NCBI RefSeq assembly: GCF_011612585.1
Contig: NZ_CP050133.1
Location: forward strand, 1,488,001-1,552,000
Length of the DNA: 64,000 bases
Direction of reading: 5' to 3'
Source of the DNA: Streptococcus cristatus ATCC 51100
GTDB taxonomy: Bacteria; Bacillota; Bacilli; Lactobacillales; Streptococcaceae
The notes under the pieces are model-generated. The model did no database searches. It had not been told where the DNA came from and saw only the letters and a list, made by a program, of their open reading frames with translations. The position numbers and the translations under genes were made by a program. Positions within the stretch are counted from its first letter, which is position 1. Each line of letters begins with the position of its first letter. Below, piece after piece: positions 42,335 through 53,255 of this stretch.

Positions 42335-43024
42335 TTATTCCTGCATAGCATAGCCGATACCACGGACAGTTTTGATATAGCTGGTCTGTCCAGCAACATC
42401 AATCTTACTACGTAGGTAGCGAATATAGACATCTACTACATTAGTTTCAGTGGCACCTTCATACTTCCAGACACGTTCTAGAAGTTGCTCGCGACTCATG
42501 ACTTTTGGACTACTCATCAGCGTCACTAATAGATCATATTCTCGTCGTGTCAAGGCAATCACTTCCTCTCCACGATAGACGATATGATTTTTCAAATCAA
42601 CTCGTAGATTGCGGTAAGCAGTCGGTGTTTTTAGCTTGCTACAATGCTGGTCAATAAAGTCCCGACCTCGAAAGATATCGGATACTTTCTCAACCAAATC
42701 GCTGATAATAAAAGGTTTGACGGTATAGGAAACAGCAAAGCGCTGAATCTCATCTGCATGTTCTTTGATCTCTTCACGGCTGGCTAAGACGATAATGACT
42801 GAGGCCGGCTTGAATAAACTCAGTTGCCTAGCAAACTCACTAGCAGTCATATCCTGCAGGTCATAATTAAGCAAAAATAGATCATAGTCATTTTCTCTAG
42901 CTAGTGCCAAACCTTGACTTCCTGTCTCAATTACATCCAAAAGAAATGCTTCCTTTTGCAGTTCCAAAGTCACAAATCGTGCAAGATTCTTTTCATTTTC
43001 TACTAATAAAATTCGCTTTGCCAT
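42335..43024 (-). CDS. ritR: Orphan response regulator RitR
   Basis: 229-residue OmpR-type regulator without a kinase partner. The usual phospho-acceptor Asp is Asn53 (FLLNYDL), and Cys128 lies in the linker helix (DFIDQHCSK), exactly the two hallmarks of pneumococcal RitR, which senses redox state through Cys128 and represses iron uptake. The DNA-binding domain (about 135-228) has LTRREYDLLVTLM and the wing RGIGYAMQE. Next to gnd as in pneumococci. ATG at 43024 after AGGATAGGCCT. Confidence 0.95.
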   Translation of the reverse strand: MAKRILLVENEKNLARFVTLELQKEAFLLDVIETGSQGLALARENDYDLFLLNYDLQDMTASEFARQLSLFKPASVIIVLASREEIKEHADEIQRFAVSYTVKPFIISDLVEKVSDIFRGRDFIDQHCSKLKTPTAYRNLRVDLKNHIVYRGEEVIALTRREYDLLVTLMSSPKVMSREQLLERVWKYEGATETNVVDVYIRYLRSKIDVAGQTSYIKTVRGIGYAMQE

Positions 43025-43033
43025 AGGCCTATC

Positions 43034-44458
43034 CTATTTTTCGTCATACCAAGAGTAGTGGAAGGTTCCTTCTTTGTCTTTACGTTGGTAAGTGTGGGCA
43101 CCAAAGTAGTCACGTTGTGCTTGGATCAAGTTAGCAGGAAGGTCTGCTGAACGATAGCTATCAAAGTAAGTAATAGCTGCTGAGAAGGTTGGTACTGGTA
43201 CACCAGCTTGAACAGCAAGAGCTACGATATCACGCACTGCTTGTTGGTATTTAGCAGTAACATCCAAGAAGTACTCATCCAAGAGAAGGTTTGCAAGGTC
43301 TGCATCACGGTTGTAGGCATCTGTGATCTTTTGCAAGAAACGAGAACGGATGATACAGCCATCACGCCAGATAGATGCGATATCCGCAAATGGCAAGTTC
43401 CAGTTGTTTTCTTTAGAAGCCACACGTAATTGGGCAAAACCTTGTGCGTATGAAATGATTTTTGAGAAGTAAAGGGCTTGACGAATCTTTTCGATCAACT
43501 CAGCCTTGTCTCCTTCAAACTTGAAGGCAGCTGGTTTTGGAAGCACCTTGCTAGCATGTACACGCTCTTCTTTGTAAGTAGAGATATAACGGGCAAATAC
43601 GGACTCAGTGATCAGTGACAATGGCACACCAAGGTCAAGTGATGATTGGCTGGTCCATTTACCAGTTCCCTTGTTACCTGCAGCATCAAGGATGTAGTCT
43701 ACGATTGGTCCATCTTGCCCTTCATCGTCTTTACGGCTCAAGATATCAGCTGTGATTTCGATCAAGTAGCTATCAAGCTCGCCTTTATTCCACTCAGTGA
43801 AGATTTCAGCCATGTCTTCTGCAGAAAGACCAAGCAAGTGTTGCATGAGGTCATAGCTTTCTGCAATCAATTGCATATCACCATACTCGATACCGTTGTG
43901 GACCATTTTCACATAGTGACCAGCTCCGTCAGGACCGATGTAAGTCACACATGGTTTACCATCTTCAGGTGCTTTAGCTGAGATTTCTTCGAGAACATCA
44001 GCAACCAATTCGTAGGCTTCTTTTTGTCCACCAGGCATGATAGAAGGACCTTCAAGGGCACCTTTTTCACCACCAGAAACACCAGTTCCGATAAAGTTAA
44101 TGCCTGAGTTTGCCAATTCTTCATTACGACGGATTGTATCTTTATAGAAAGTGTTTCCGCCGTCGATCAAGATATCGCCCTTGTCAAGGTGTGGAAGAAG
44201 GGCTTGGATAGTTGCGTCTGTACCAGGTCCAGCTTGAACCATGAGCATGATACGGCGAGGTTTTTCAATGGATTGAACGAAAGACTCTACATCGTAGCTT
44301 GGAACAAATTTCTTTTCAGGATGGCAAGCGATTACGTCTTCTGTTTTTTCTTTACTACGGTTGTAAATGGCAACTGTATAACCACGAGATTCGATATTTA
44401 GGGCAAGGTTACGACCCATTACGGCCATACCTACGACACCAAAATTAGCTTTTGTCAT
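43034..44458 (-). CDS. gnd: 6-phosphogluconate dehydrogenase (decarboxylating)
   Basis: 474-residue enzyme of the pentose phosphate pathway that makes ribulose-5-phosphate, CO2 and NADPH. NADP loop [15 protein letters not shown] (about 7-21), substrate signature [16 protein letters not shown] (about 184-199), KGTGKWTS (about 260) and the C-terminal tail. Complete. ATG at 44458 after ATAGGAGTAGAAA. Nine bases upstream of ritR, so the two are probably co-transcribed, linking NADPH supply and redox regulation. Confidence 0.97.
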   Translation of the reverse strand: MTKANFGVVGMAVMGRNLALNIESRGYTVAIYNRSKEKTEDVIACHPEKKFVPSYDVESFVQSIEKPRRIMLMVQAGPGTDATIQALLPHLDKGDILIDGGNTFYKDTIRRNEELANSGINFIGTGVSGGEKGALEGPSIMPGGQKEAYELVADVLEEISAKAPEDGKPCVTYIGPDGAGHYVKMVHNGIEYGDMQLIAESYDLMQHLLGLSAEDMAEIFTEWNKGELDSYLIEITADILSRKDDEGQDGPIVDYILDAAGNKGTGKWTSQSSLDLGVPLSLITESVFARYISTYKEERVHASKVLPKPAAFKFEGDKAELIEKIRQALYFSKIISYAQGFAQLRVASKENNWNLPFADIASIWRDGCIIRSRFLQKITDAYNRDADLANLLLDEYFLDVTAKYQQAVRDIVALAVQAGVPVPTFSAAITYFDSYRSADLPANLIQAQRDYFGAHTYQRKDKEGTFHYSWYDEK

Positions 44459-44620
44459 TTTCTACTCCTATAGACTTAGTTGTTTAATCTGTTATATTTT
44501 AACATTTTTACATGGTAATGAAAAGTATTTAGCTGATAGAAATGCTTTTCTGTGGGAGGATACGCAAACAGCCAGAAGTTGCAACTCCCAGCTGTTTGGA
44601 TATCATAGATACATTTGGAT

Positions 44621-46084
44621 TTATTTCTCATCAACTTCGATGATCGCTTGTTCATCTTGTTTGAGCTTGTTGACAGTCATATTGACACCAAGTGCTCCAG
44701 CTAACAGTTGACGAATGTCAAAGCCTGCTCCTTGGGAAACTTGGTCAATGCTCTGCATGATGTCGCCGACCATTTTAGAAGCGTTGCCTTCACCATACAT
44801 AGTAATCTTGTCTACCTTGGTCAATGGCTCTGCTACCGCACGAGCGATTTCTGGCAGTTTATCGACAATCATCTCCGTAATCGCAGCTTCCTGCATCTTC
44901 TTCATGGCTTCGGCTTTCTTGTCCAAACCTTGGGCTTCCGCTTCTAGTTTAAGACGAATGGCTTCCGCTTCTGCACGTCCTTTGGCTTCAATAGCTTCTG
45001 CTTCTTGCAGTTGCGCAAATTTCTCAGCCTCGGCTTGAGCCTTGCGGGCTTCGGCTTCTTTTTGTGTTTCAAAGAGTTCCGCTTCGGCCTGACGCTGACG
45101 TTCAATCAATTGCGCTTCAGCAGCCTGTTGACGGGCATATTTTTCAGCTTCGGCTTGCTTGCGGATATTGGCATCCAATTCCTGCTCACGGACCTTAACT
45201 TCCCGTTCTTTGACTTCCGCTTCCTTTTCCTGCTTCATGATGTTGGCTTCTGCTGCCACACGTTCTTGTTCACGACGCTGGATTTCAGCCTCAATCCCTT
45301 TAGCCGCGTCAGCTTTAGCTTGTGCGATATCTGCTTCCTGCTTAAGGGCTGCTTGTTTCAGTTTGAGTTCATTTTGCTTTTGAGCAATTTCCAAGTCAGC
45401 AGCCACGCGCTTGTCGTTAGCCAACTTGTCCTGCTCAGCTTCAACTTCCTTACGCTCACGTTCAGCCTTCGCCTTGGCAATCAAAGCGTCTTTCTTGATC
45501 GTTTCGACATTTTCGATACCGAGATTGTCAATCACGCCACCTTCGTCAGAGAAGGATTGAACGGTAAAGGCAATGACTTCCAGACCCATCTTAGCCAAAT
45601 CTGGCGCCACGTTATCTTGCACTTTAGAGGCAAATTCCTGACGGTCATTGACCATCTTGCGCAGTTCCATCTGTCCGATTACCTCACGAAGGTTCCCTTC
45701 GAGAACATCTTGGACAGAGTTGGAAATATCTGTTGTGTTCCAATTAAGGAAGTTTTCTGCCGCACGCTCAATCATTTCATCCGTAGTACCAATCTTCAGC
45801 TTAACAGCTGCATCGGCACGAACGTTGATAAAATCAAGCGTTGGCACAGACTCAGAAGTACGGACGTCTGTAGAAAACTGCTCAATATCCAGATAAGAGC
45901 GCTGCTCTACAAAAGGAATCATGAAGCCAGCCTTACCTCTTAAATGACGCTGCTTACGCAGACCAGTAATAACGACTACTTCATTTGGCTTAGCATTGAC
46001 ATAGCCCTTAGCCAAAAGAATAATAAGCACAATGGCTGCAACGATTGCAAAAATCAACCAGCCTGGGATAAATAACATATCCAT
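44621..46084 (-). CDS. Flotillin-family (SPFH) membrane scaffold protein
   Basis: 487 residues: an N-terminal hydrophobic anchor (about 5-28, GWLIFAIVAAIVLIILLAKG), an SPFH/band-7 domain (about 40-190) and a long Ala/Glu-rich coiled coil (about 215-400, many EAE and AEAE repeats), then a C-terminal region (MYGEGNASKMVGDIMQ). This is the FloT/YuaG architecture; flotillins organise membrane domains and fluidity. ATG at 46084 after AAAGGAAGTTTCT; the frame up to 46111 has no better start. Single gene; a hairpin follows at 44560-44600. Confidence 0.9.
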   Translation of the reverse strand: MDMLFIPGWLIFAIVAAIVLIILLAKGYVNAKPNEVVVITGLRKQRHLRGKAGFMIPFVEQRSYLDIEQFSTDVRTSESVPTLDFINVRADAAVKLKIGTTDEMIERAAENFLNWNTTDISNSVQDVLEGNLREVIGQMELRKMVNDRQEFASKVQDNVAPDLAKMGLEVIAFTVQSFSDEGGVIDNLGIENVETIKKDALIAKAKAERERKEVEAEQDKLANDKRVAADLEIAQKQNELKLKQAALKQEADIAQAKADAAKGIEAEIQRREQERVAAEANIMKQEKEAEVKEREVKVREQELDANIRKQAEAEKYARQQAAEAQLIERQRQAEAELFETQKEAEARKAQAEAEKFAQLQEAEAIEAKGRAEAEAIRLKLEAEAQGLDKKAEAMKKMQEAAITEMIVDKLPEIARAVAEPLTKVDKITMYGEGNASKMVGDIMQSIDQVSQGAGFDIRQLLAGALGVNMTVNKLKQDEQAIIEVDEK

Positions 46085-46220
46085 AGAAACTTCCTTTCTT
46101 TTCCAGAGCAATAGACGAATGCATTGCCCAAATATATTTTTAGTTAGTATATCAAAAAATTAACAGTTTGCAAAACTTTTACTGCTACTCCTATCCAACT
46201 TCCAAAATTCCCCCTCAAAC

Positions 46221-46264
46221 AAAAAAAGATAGCCCCCATTCATTGAGGAAACTATCCATCTTTT
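46221..46264 (-). terminator. Terminator of the BI-1 family gene
   Basis: GATAG...CTATC stem with a purine-rich loop, followed on the minus strand by TTTTTTTG. Confidence 0.7.
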
Positions 46265-46265
46265 A

Positions 46266-46949
46266 TTAGTCATTTCTTCCAAAGATGCGAAGGATGCTGA
46301 GGAAGAGGTTGATAAAGTCAAGGTAGAGGCTCAAAGCTAGAGAAATAGCCCAGCCAAGACCTGCCTGTCCACCCGTTTGCTCATAAACGTAGCGAATTTT
46401 TTGATTGTCCCAAGCAATCAACCCTGCGAAAATGACGACGCTGACGTAGCTGACAATATAGTCTATCATGTCGCTACCGAGGAAAATATTGACAAAACTT
46501 GCGATCACAATCCCAATCAAACCTGCAATCATAGCTCGGCCCATGCCAGATAAATCTTTTTTAATGATGACGCCCATGGCTGCCATGACAAGGAAAACAG
46601 CCGCACTAACTGCAAATGCTTTGAAGACCACGCCTCCTGTGTACATGGCCACAATGAAACTCATGGTAAATCCGTTTAGGGCTGAGTAGCTCAAAAAGAG
46701 AGGAAGAGCAGCTGGACTATTACGAAGTCCTCTGCTGGAAGCTGACCAAACCAAGGCCAGCTCAATAAAGATAGCTCCATAGTAAATCCAGCTATAATGG
46801 AGCAAAATCTCAACTAGAGCTGTCTGGAAGGTCGTCAGCATTAAGCCTGAAACCAGAGCAGAGATGGCAATTCCCATCCCAACAAATCCGTAGACCTTAG
46901 AATAAAAACTAGAAAGTCCACTGTTTTCTTGAATAATTGTATTGTTCAT
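46266..46949 (-). CDS. Bax inhibitor-1 family membrane protein
   Basis: 227-residue protein with seven hydrophobic segments, matching the BI-1/YccA family: YGFVGMGIAISALVSGLML near the start, SFIVAMYTGGVVFKAFAVSA in the middle, and LDFINLFLSILRIFGRND at the end (the family's C-terminal signature with Asp). Members are pH-sensitive calcium leak channels or protease modulators; function in streptococci is not established. ATG at 46949 after AAGGAGGCATT. Confidence 0.9.
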   Translation of the reverse strand: MNNTIIQENSGLSSFYSKVYGFVGMGIAISALVSGLMLTTFQTALVEILLHYSWIYYGAIFIELALVWSASSRGLRNSPAALPLFLSYSALNGFTMSFIVAMYTGGVVFKAFAVSAAVFLVMAAMGVIIKKDLSGMGRAMIAGLIGIVIASFVNIFLGSDMIDYIVSYVSVVIFAGLIAWDNQKIRYVYEQTGGQAGLGWAISLALSLYLDFINLFLSILRIFGRND

Positions 46950-46968
46950 AATGCCTCCTTTTTACATT

Positions 46969-47460
46969 TTAACTTTTCATCATCTTTCGATGATACTTTT
47001 TACGCCCACTTAGCTTTTTTCGCCAAGGTGCCGTCGCTTCTTTGATCGCCCAATACTTGTCCACCATGGTCACAACGAAGGACTCCTTGTAGCGGGGTGG
47101 TGCTAAGGTCGCTCCCCACATGTGCTTGATGATAATATCTTCCTCAACTCGATTGAGCTTGGTAATCTTGCGGGCATTTCGGACTGCTAGGCGGGGATGT
47201 ACCCAAGCATGACTCTTTTTAAACTTGGTTTCGCGCCAGTCATAATAAAATAGATCATGCAGAAGAGCACCTCGTGCCGTACTGCGGGCGTTCCAGCCAA
47301 ATTTTTTAGCAATTTTATAACTAGTAAAACTGACATTGATTGAATGTTCAAGCCGATTGGAATGAATATGATGCGTAATTCCTTTTAAGCGTTGGACGCT
47401 AGGCTTCTCAATCAAATGCCCCACATAAGCCATAAATTCATCATCTTCTCTGTAAGGCAT
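46969..47460 (-). CDS. HD-domain phosphohydrolase-like protein
   Basis: 163-residue cytosolic protein with an HD motif: RLEHSINVSFTSYKIA supplies the first His, GALLHDLFYYDW the HD pair, and HPRLAVRNA a further His. HD proteins hydrolyse phosphate esters of nucleotides; substrate unknown. ATG at 47460 after GGAGGTGATAT. It lies 19 bases upstream of the BI-1 gene and shares its direction. Confidence 0.87.
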   Translation of the reverse strand: MPYREDDEFMAYVGHLIEKPSVQRLKGITHHIHSNRLEHSINVSFTSYKIAKKFGWNARSTARGALLHDLFYYDWRETKFKKSHAWVHPRLAVRNARKITKLNRVEEDIIIKHMWGATLAPPRYKESFVVTMVDKYWAIKEATAPWRKKLSGRKKYHRKMMKS

Positions 47461-47504
47461 ATCATCACCTCCATTTAGTTTTATTATAGAGAGATTTCTA
47501 AAAG

Positions 47505-48245
47505 CTAGCTTAAAGCAAACATCAGAATGCCAGCTGCCACAGCAACGTTAAGACTTTCAGCCTGCCCCTTCATGGAAATGTGAACCAGAACATCAGCCGC
47601 ATCCGTTATTTCTTGGCTGATTCCTTGCCCTTCATTACCCATGACTAGAAGGAAATCCTCATGTTTTTCGACCTTTTGATAATCCACAGAATCTTCTGAT
47701 AAGGTCGAAGCCAGAATTTGCAGGTCACTTTGACGAGCTAGGGCCAGCATATCCTCTCTGCTCACGCGATAAATGGGCAGATGAAAGTGGCTCCCCTGCA
47801 TAGAACGCAAGGTTTTGAGATTGTAAATGTCAGCGGAGTGACTAGAGATGAAAACTCCTTGATAACCCGCCGCATCCGCTGTTCGGATGATGGTTCCGAC
47901 ATTGCCAGGATCCTGCACATCTTCTAAAAAGAGATAGGCACCTTCCAACTTTTCTGGAATCGTTTGCTCCTCAAAGGCTAATTCTGCAACGATTCCCTGA
48001 GGGGTCTTGCTATCTGCCAAATCACTGAGAATCTCTGGACTGACAAAAATCGTCTGGGAAAATGCTGCCAAGCGCTCTTCGTACTCTGCCAAGGCAAAAA
48101 TTCGCAGAATCCGTGCCTGACTGGCCAGAGCCTCCTCAAAAAGATGCCAGCCCTCAATCAAATACGACTCGCTACGATATTTTTTTTGATGCAGCTTTTT
48201 AGCTTTTTTTACCACATTATTGGCTTTTGAGGTTATAATATTCAT
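47505..48245 (-). CDS. TrmH/SpoU-family RNA 2'-O-methyltransferase
   Basis: 246-residue SPOUT methyltransferase. An N-terminal substrate-binding domain (about 1-75) and a knot domain with LEDVQDPGNVGTIIRTADAA, LRSMQGSHFHLPIY, VMGNEGQGIS and MKGQAESLNVAVAAGI, all canonical. It probably methylates 23S rRNA or tRNA ribose; the target is not known. I use MNIITSKANN at 48245; the ATG is 6 bases after TGT-TATAAT, so the mRNA is predicted leaderless and the longer frame to 48323 is not transcribed. Confidence 0.9.
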   Translation of the reverse strand: MNIITSKANNVVKKAKKLHQKKYRSESYLIEGWHLFEEALASQARILRIFALAEYEERLAAFSQTIFVSPEILSDLADSKTPQGIVAELAFEEQTIPEKLEGAYLFLEDVQDPGNVGTIIRTADAAGYQGVFISSHSADIYNLKTLRSMQGSHFHLPIYRVSREDMLALARQSDLQILASTLSEDSVDYQKVEKHEDFLLVMGNEGQGISQEITDAADVLVHISMKGQAESLNVAVAAGILMFALS

Positions 48246-48251
48246 AAATAC

Positions 48252-48260
48252 ATTATAACA
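48252..48260 (-). promoter_or_regulatory. Extended -10 promoter of the TrmH-like gene, predicted leaderless
   Basis: Minus strand TGT-TATAAT (TATAAT at 48252-48257), 6 bases (GTATTT), then ATG. Confidence 0.6.
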
Positions 48261-48263
48261 CAA

Positions 48264-48374
48264 TCTAGCGGTTTTGAACTCATCCTCTAGACTTAGCTTC
48301 AGAGAAAATATTGTCTCCAGCAAGCAACTGCTCGCTACGCTATGGGCTGAGAAGCGAGTTTCAAACCGCTACAA
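48264..48374. repeat. 110-bp element with complementary ends upstream of acyP
   Basis: Ends TAGCGGTTTTGAACTC and GAGTTTCAAACCGCTA are complementary apart from a one-base offset. The inside (TCTAGACTTAGCTTCAGAGA ... GCTATGGGCTGAGAAGC) is partly self-complementary. It fills the gap between two divergent genes and would be the 5' leader of acyP. Confidence 0.55.
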
Positions 48375-48386
48375 AAGGAGGTAACG

Positions 48387-48665
48387 ATGCAAAAAGTAAG
48401 AATGATTGCGCAAGGACGAGTCCAAGGCGTCGGCTTTCGTTGGGGCGTTTACTCCCTTGCTTTGCAGATTGGCGGGATTACCGGTCGTGTCTGGAATAAT
48501 GACGACGGTACAGTCGAAATTTTGGCTCAAGCTGAAAGCTCTGCCCTCATGGCCAAGTTCATTCAAGAAATCCGCAAGGGACCAACTCCTTTTTCAAGAG
48601 TCAGCTATTTAGATGTCACCATGGCCAATTTTGATTCCTATACTGACTTTAAAATTGCAAATTAG
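48387..48665 (+). CDS. acyP: Acylphosphatase
   Basis: 92-residue enzyme hydrolysing acyl phosphates. The signature is [13 protein letters not shown], with catalytic Arg18, and [13 protein letters not shown] with the catalytic Asn at about 37. Complete. ATG at 48387 after AAAAGGAGGTAACG, an excellent site. Divergent from the TrmH-like gene and followed by yidC2, an arrangement conserved in streptococci. Confidence 0.95.
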   Translation: MQKVRMIAQGRVQGVGFRWGVYSLALQIGGITGRVWNNDDGTVEILAQAESSALMAKFIQEIRKGPTPFSRVSYLDVTMANFDSYTDFKIAN

Positions 48666-48678
48666 GTCTGGAGAACTA

Positions 48679-48707
48679 TTGTATATTTCCTTAAAAAACA
48701 GTAGAAT
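48679..48707 (+). promoter_or_regulatory. yidC2 promoter
   Basis: TTGTAT (48679-48684), 17 bases, TAGAAT (48702-48707). Confidence 0.65.
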
Positions 48708-48747
48708 AGATAGGTATTATTTTTTTAGAAACAAAGGAAATGAACTC

Positions 48748-49668
48748 GTGAAAACATTTAAACGTATTTTATTCTCTGGAATGAGCTTGTCCCTCCTACT
48801 ATTATTGACAGGGTGTGTCGGACGAGACAAGGCCGGTAATCCTTCTGGTATTATTTGGGACGTGCTTGGTCGGCCTATGGCAGATAGCATCCAGTTCTTT
48901 GCTAAGAATTCAGGTCTCGGTTATGGTCTAGCGATTATTATCGTTACACTCATCGTGCGGCTGATTATTTTCCCACTGGGAATCTATCAGTCTTGGAAGG
49001 CTACTCTTCAGTCAGAAAAGATGAACTACTTCAAGCCCATCTTTGCCCCTATCCAAGAACGGATCAATAATGCCGAAACTCAAGAAGAAAAACTAGAAGC
49101 GCAGCAAGAACTTATGGCTGCCCAAAGAGAAAATGGTCTGAGTATGTTTGGCGGTATCGGCTGCCTCCCACTACTCATTCAAATGCCTTTCTTCTCTGCC
49201 CTCTTCTTCGCTGCCCAATACACAAACGGCGTAGCTAGCAGTACATTCCTTGGTATCAATCTAGGGAAACCTAGTCTAGCCTTGACACTCATTGTCGGTG
49301 TACTCTACTACATCCAGTCACTTCTCTCCCTACATGGTATCGAAGATGAAACCCAAAAAGCGCAGATGAAGAGTGCAACTTACATGAGCCCGATTATGAT
49401 CGTAGTCTTCTCTTTCATGTCACCAGCAGCTGTGACGCTCTACTGGGTAGTCGGTGGTTTCGTTCAAATTATTCAACAATTCATCATTAACTACTTAATG
49501 CGTCCGCGGATCAGAAAGCAAGTAGCAGAAGAATACAAAAAGAATCCTCCTAAAGCCATGAGCAATGCAGGCCGCATCAAAGATGTGACACCAAAAGCGA
49601 GCCAAGCAATCACTCATGGAAATAAAAAGAAGAAGAATCGCAACGCTGGTAAACAACGTTCTAGATAA
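48748..49668 (+). CDS. yidC2: Membrane protein insertase YidC (YidC2/OxaA2 type)
   Basis: 306-residue lipoprotein insertase. It has a signal peptide with lipobox LLLLTGC (Cys near residue 22), five membrane segments, and the YidC core ([32 protein letters not shown]). The long basic tail ([15 protein letters not shown]) marks the streptococcal YidC2 type, which binds ribosomes and can partly replace SRP. The start is GTG at 48748, after AAAGGAAATGAACTC; the long frame from 48613 overlaps acyP and is not used. Confidence 0.92.
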   Translation: MKTFKRILFSGMSLSLLLLLTGCVGRDKAGNPSGIIWDVLGRPMADSIQFFAKNSGLGYGLAIIIVTLIVRLIIFPLGIYQSWKATLQSEKMNYFKPIFAPIQERINNAETQEEKLEAQQELMAAQRENGLSMFGGIGCLPLLIQMPFFSALFFAAQYTNGVASSTFLGINLGKPSLALTLIVGVLYYIQSLLSLHGIEDETQKAQMKSATYMSPIMIVVFSFMSPAAVTLYWVVGGFVQIIQQFIINYLMRPRIRKQVAEEYKKNPPKAMSNAGRIKDVTPKASQAITHGNKKKKNRNAGKQRSR

Positions 49669-49681
49669 ATAATTATCCATG

Positions 49682-49724
49682 TCCCTCCAAGATTTCCTAT
49701 CTAATCTTGGAGGGATTTTTTTCT
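49682..49724 (+). terminator. Terminator of yidC2
   Basis: TCCCTCCAAGAT and ATCTTGGAGGGA with a T-run of seven. Confidence 0.9.
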
Positions 49725-49745
49725 ACTCGCCCTAATAATACTAAA

Positions 49746-49927
49746 AGAGAGGCTGGGACAAAAGTCCTAGCCTCTCTTTTGTATTTGGATTGTCGAGCAA
49801 GACGCAGTGGTTGAGTGGGCTCTACTACGCTGATTTCATCAGCTTTTACAGCCCTACTCAACTGTGCGGAGGTGGGACGACGAAATCGAATTCTAACGAA
49901 TTAACGATTTCTGTCCCACTCTCTCTT
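49746..49927. repeat. 180-bp intergenic repeat, copy C
   Basis: Minus orientation, between convergent yidC2 and pyrDA. The left end reads AGAGAGGCTGGGACA and the right end TGTCCCACTCTCTCT. Differs from copy B mainly at CTTTTGTATTTGG for CAATTGTCTTTGG and at AACGAT for ACCGAT. Confidence 0.9.
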
Positions 49928-49937
49928 TCTTAAACTT

Positions 49938-50873
49938 TTAATCAATATACTTCAACTTTCCACGGAAATCTTCCAAGCTTTCATAGCCTTTTTCTGCCAT
50001 AATCTCCTTGAGTTCTGCGGTAATGCGCTCGAAGGCTGCCACTCCTTCTTTATGAAGGGTTGTTCCTACCTGCACCATACTGGCTCCACAGAGGATATGC
50101 TCAAAAGCATCGCGCCCTGTCAGGACGCCACCAGTACCAATGATTTGGATTTCTGGTTTCAGGCGTTGGTAAAAGGCATGGACATTAGCCAGAGCAGTCG
50201 GCTTGATGTACTGGCCGCCAATACCGCCAAAACCATTTTTAGGACGAATGACCACTGACTCATCTTCTATATAAAGACCGTTTCCGATAGAGTTTACACA
50301 ATTGACAAACTTGAGCGGATAGTTGTTGAAAATCTCAGCAGCCTGGTCAAAATGCACGATATCAAAATAAGGCGGCAGCTTGATGCCTAGGGGCTTGGTG
50401 AAATAAGCAAAAACCTCTGACAAGATCTTTTCCGTCGTTTCAAAATCATAAGCAATCTGTGGCTTACCAGGGACATTTGGACAGGAGAGATTGAGCTCAG
50501 TAATCCCTTTAAAGTCACTTGCCTGCACTTTCTTAAGAATGGTGTGGGTTTCTTCTGGCGACATACCAACCAAAGAAAGGAAAAAAGTGCGATTTGGCTC
50601 GCTTTCTTGCAGCTCCAGCAAGTAGTCAAGATAATAATCTAAACCATTATTGGGCAGGCCCATGGAGTTGATAGAGCCCAATGGCACATCCTGATAGCGA
50701 GGCTCTGGATTGCCCTGACGAAAGTCCAACGTCGCTGTCTTGGTCACAAAGGTTCCTGCAGCAGAGTTTTTGACTTCTTCTAACTCTTCCACTGTCATAC
50801 AAGCCACTCCTGCAGCATTCATCAGACAGTTGTCAAATTCAAAACCTGCAATTTTTGTCTTGGTTGTCGTCAT
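49938..50873 (-). CDS. pyrDA: Dihydroorotate dehydrogenase A (class 1A, fumarate)
   Basis: 311-residue cytosolic FMN enzyme that oxidises dihydroorotate to orotate with fumarate as acceptor. The class 1A signature [14 protein letters not shown] with catalytic Cys (about residue 130), [11 protein letters not shown] and the phosphate-binding loop [16 protein letters not shown] are all present. Complete and separate from other pyr genes, as in streptococci. ATG at 50873 after AAGAGGTCAAAATA. Confidence 0.96.
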   Translation of the reverse strand: MTTTKTKIAGFEFDNCLMNAAGVACMTVEELEEVKNSAAGTFVTKTATLDFRQGNPEPRYQDVPLGSINSMGLPNNGLDYYLDYLLELQESEPNRTFFLSLVGMSPEETHTILKKVQASDFKGITELNLSCPNVPGKPQIAYDFETTEKILSEVFAYFTKPLGIKLPPYFDIVHFDQAAEIFNNYPLKFVNCVNSIGNGLYIEDESVVIRPKNGFGGIGGQYIKPTALANVHAFYQRLKPEIQIIGTGGVLTGRDAFEHILCGASMVQVGTTLHKEGVAAFERITAELKEIMAEKGYESLEDFRGKLKYID

Positions 50874-51028
50874 TATTTTGACCTCTTATTCCTTAATTTT
50901 CTCTATTATATCATTAAAATTCTTCCTATAAAGGATTTATCCTAATTTTCTAGCAAAAGGTTCGGCATTTCCACCTAGAATCTTCAAAAAAAATATTATG
51001 GAAATTTTCAGAAAATTCAACTTTTTTC

Positions 51029-52444
<1,416 letters not shown>

Positions 52445-52455
52445 ACCCTAAATTT

Positions 52456-52493
52456 AAAAATCAGCTTGCTCATTTGAGCAGCTGATTTTTTGT
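52456..52493 (+). terminator. Terminator of gdhA
   Basis: AAAATCAGCT...AGCTGATTTTTT with an inner GCTCATTTGAGC hairpin. Confidence 0.9.
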
Positions 52494-52514
52494 CTATCAA
52501 TGGATTGTAACGAT

Positions 52515-53255
52515 TTACCGAGCTGACTCTTTCAAAAGGGTCAGATATTCCTCCAAGACCAGTTGATGTTTTTGCATATATTGGGCCGACTCTACGCCAA
52601 CATAACGATAGTGCCAATTTTCAAAATTCACACCAGTAATATCGCTTTTCCCTTCAGGATAGCGCAGAATAAAGCCGTATTTAGGGGCAATTTCTGCAAT
52701 CTTATTTGCCACGCCATCTTCCTGACCTTCTGGCTCGCTCATATCAATCGCCAAGCCTGTCTGATGCTCACTGGCACCTGGCAGCTGGATCCGCTTTTGC
52801 ACTTCTTGCTCCGCTTCTTGCCGAGACAAGCCTTCTTCTTCGGCCAGAGCTAGGGCTTCTTCATAGAGCTCTGTCTGCTCCGCTCGGCTACGATAGCCCG
52901 AAATCAAAGTTTCCTCTGGCGCAATGGCCCGAGCTGCAGCCAAAAATTGTCTAGTATTTTCAGCAATCCGACTATCTACCTGAATATCATCGATTTGGGT
53001 CAACCTAGGATGAGACTCTTCCTGTAAATGGCTACGATTGATTAAAGTCAACTCCCAATCATCAACTGACACTTTGGGCAAGTCAGAACTCTGGGCTTTA
53101 AGAGCATGATTCATAAAAGTTGGCAAGTCTTCATCCATATCTTGCACTCGCAATAGAGCAAACAGCAAACTGATCCCAATTCCTAGAAATAAGAGCCTAT
53201 TTATTAGTCGAAACAGAGAGAGTTTTCTCTTTCTTTCATGGCGACCTCGTCTCAA
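52515..53255 (-). CDS. D-alanyl-D-alanine carboxypeptidase, M15/VanY family
   Basis: 246-residue wall enzyme. A basic start (RRGRHERKRK) is followed by one membrane anchor (about 16-36) and an extracellular peptidase domain with the zinc motifs SGYRSRAEQTELYEEAL, GASEHQTGLAIDMSEPEG and ENWHYRYVG. It trims stem peptides of peptidoglycan. Start is the TTG at 53253-53255, preceded by GGAGGACAAGTC; it overlaps the phosphatase stop in TTGA, so the two are translated together. It is not evidence of vancomycin resistance. Confidence 0.9.
   Translation of the reverse strand: MRRGRHERKRKLSLFRLINRLLFLGIGISLLFALLRVQDMDEDLPTFMNHALKAQSSDLPKVSVDDWELTLINRSHLQEESHPRLTQIDDIQVDSRIAENTRQFLAAARAIAPEETLISGYRSRAEQTELYEEALALAEEEGLSRQEAEQEVQKRIQLPGASEHQTGLAIDMSEPEGQEDGVANKIAEIAPKYGFILRYPEGKSDITGVNFENWHYRYVGVESAQYMQKHQLVLEEYLTLLKESAR

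Noticed and set aside
45005-45943. 312-codon open frame on the plus strand opposite the flotillin gene
   Set aside because: The Ala/Glu-rich coiled coil gives open antisense frames by codon bias; no ribosome binding site and Leu/Phe-rich nonsense composition.
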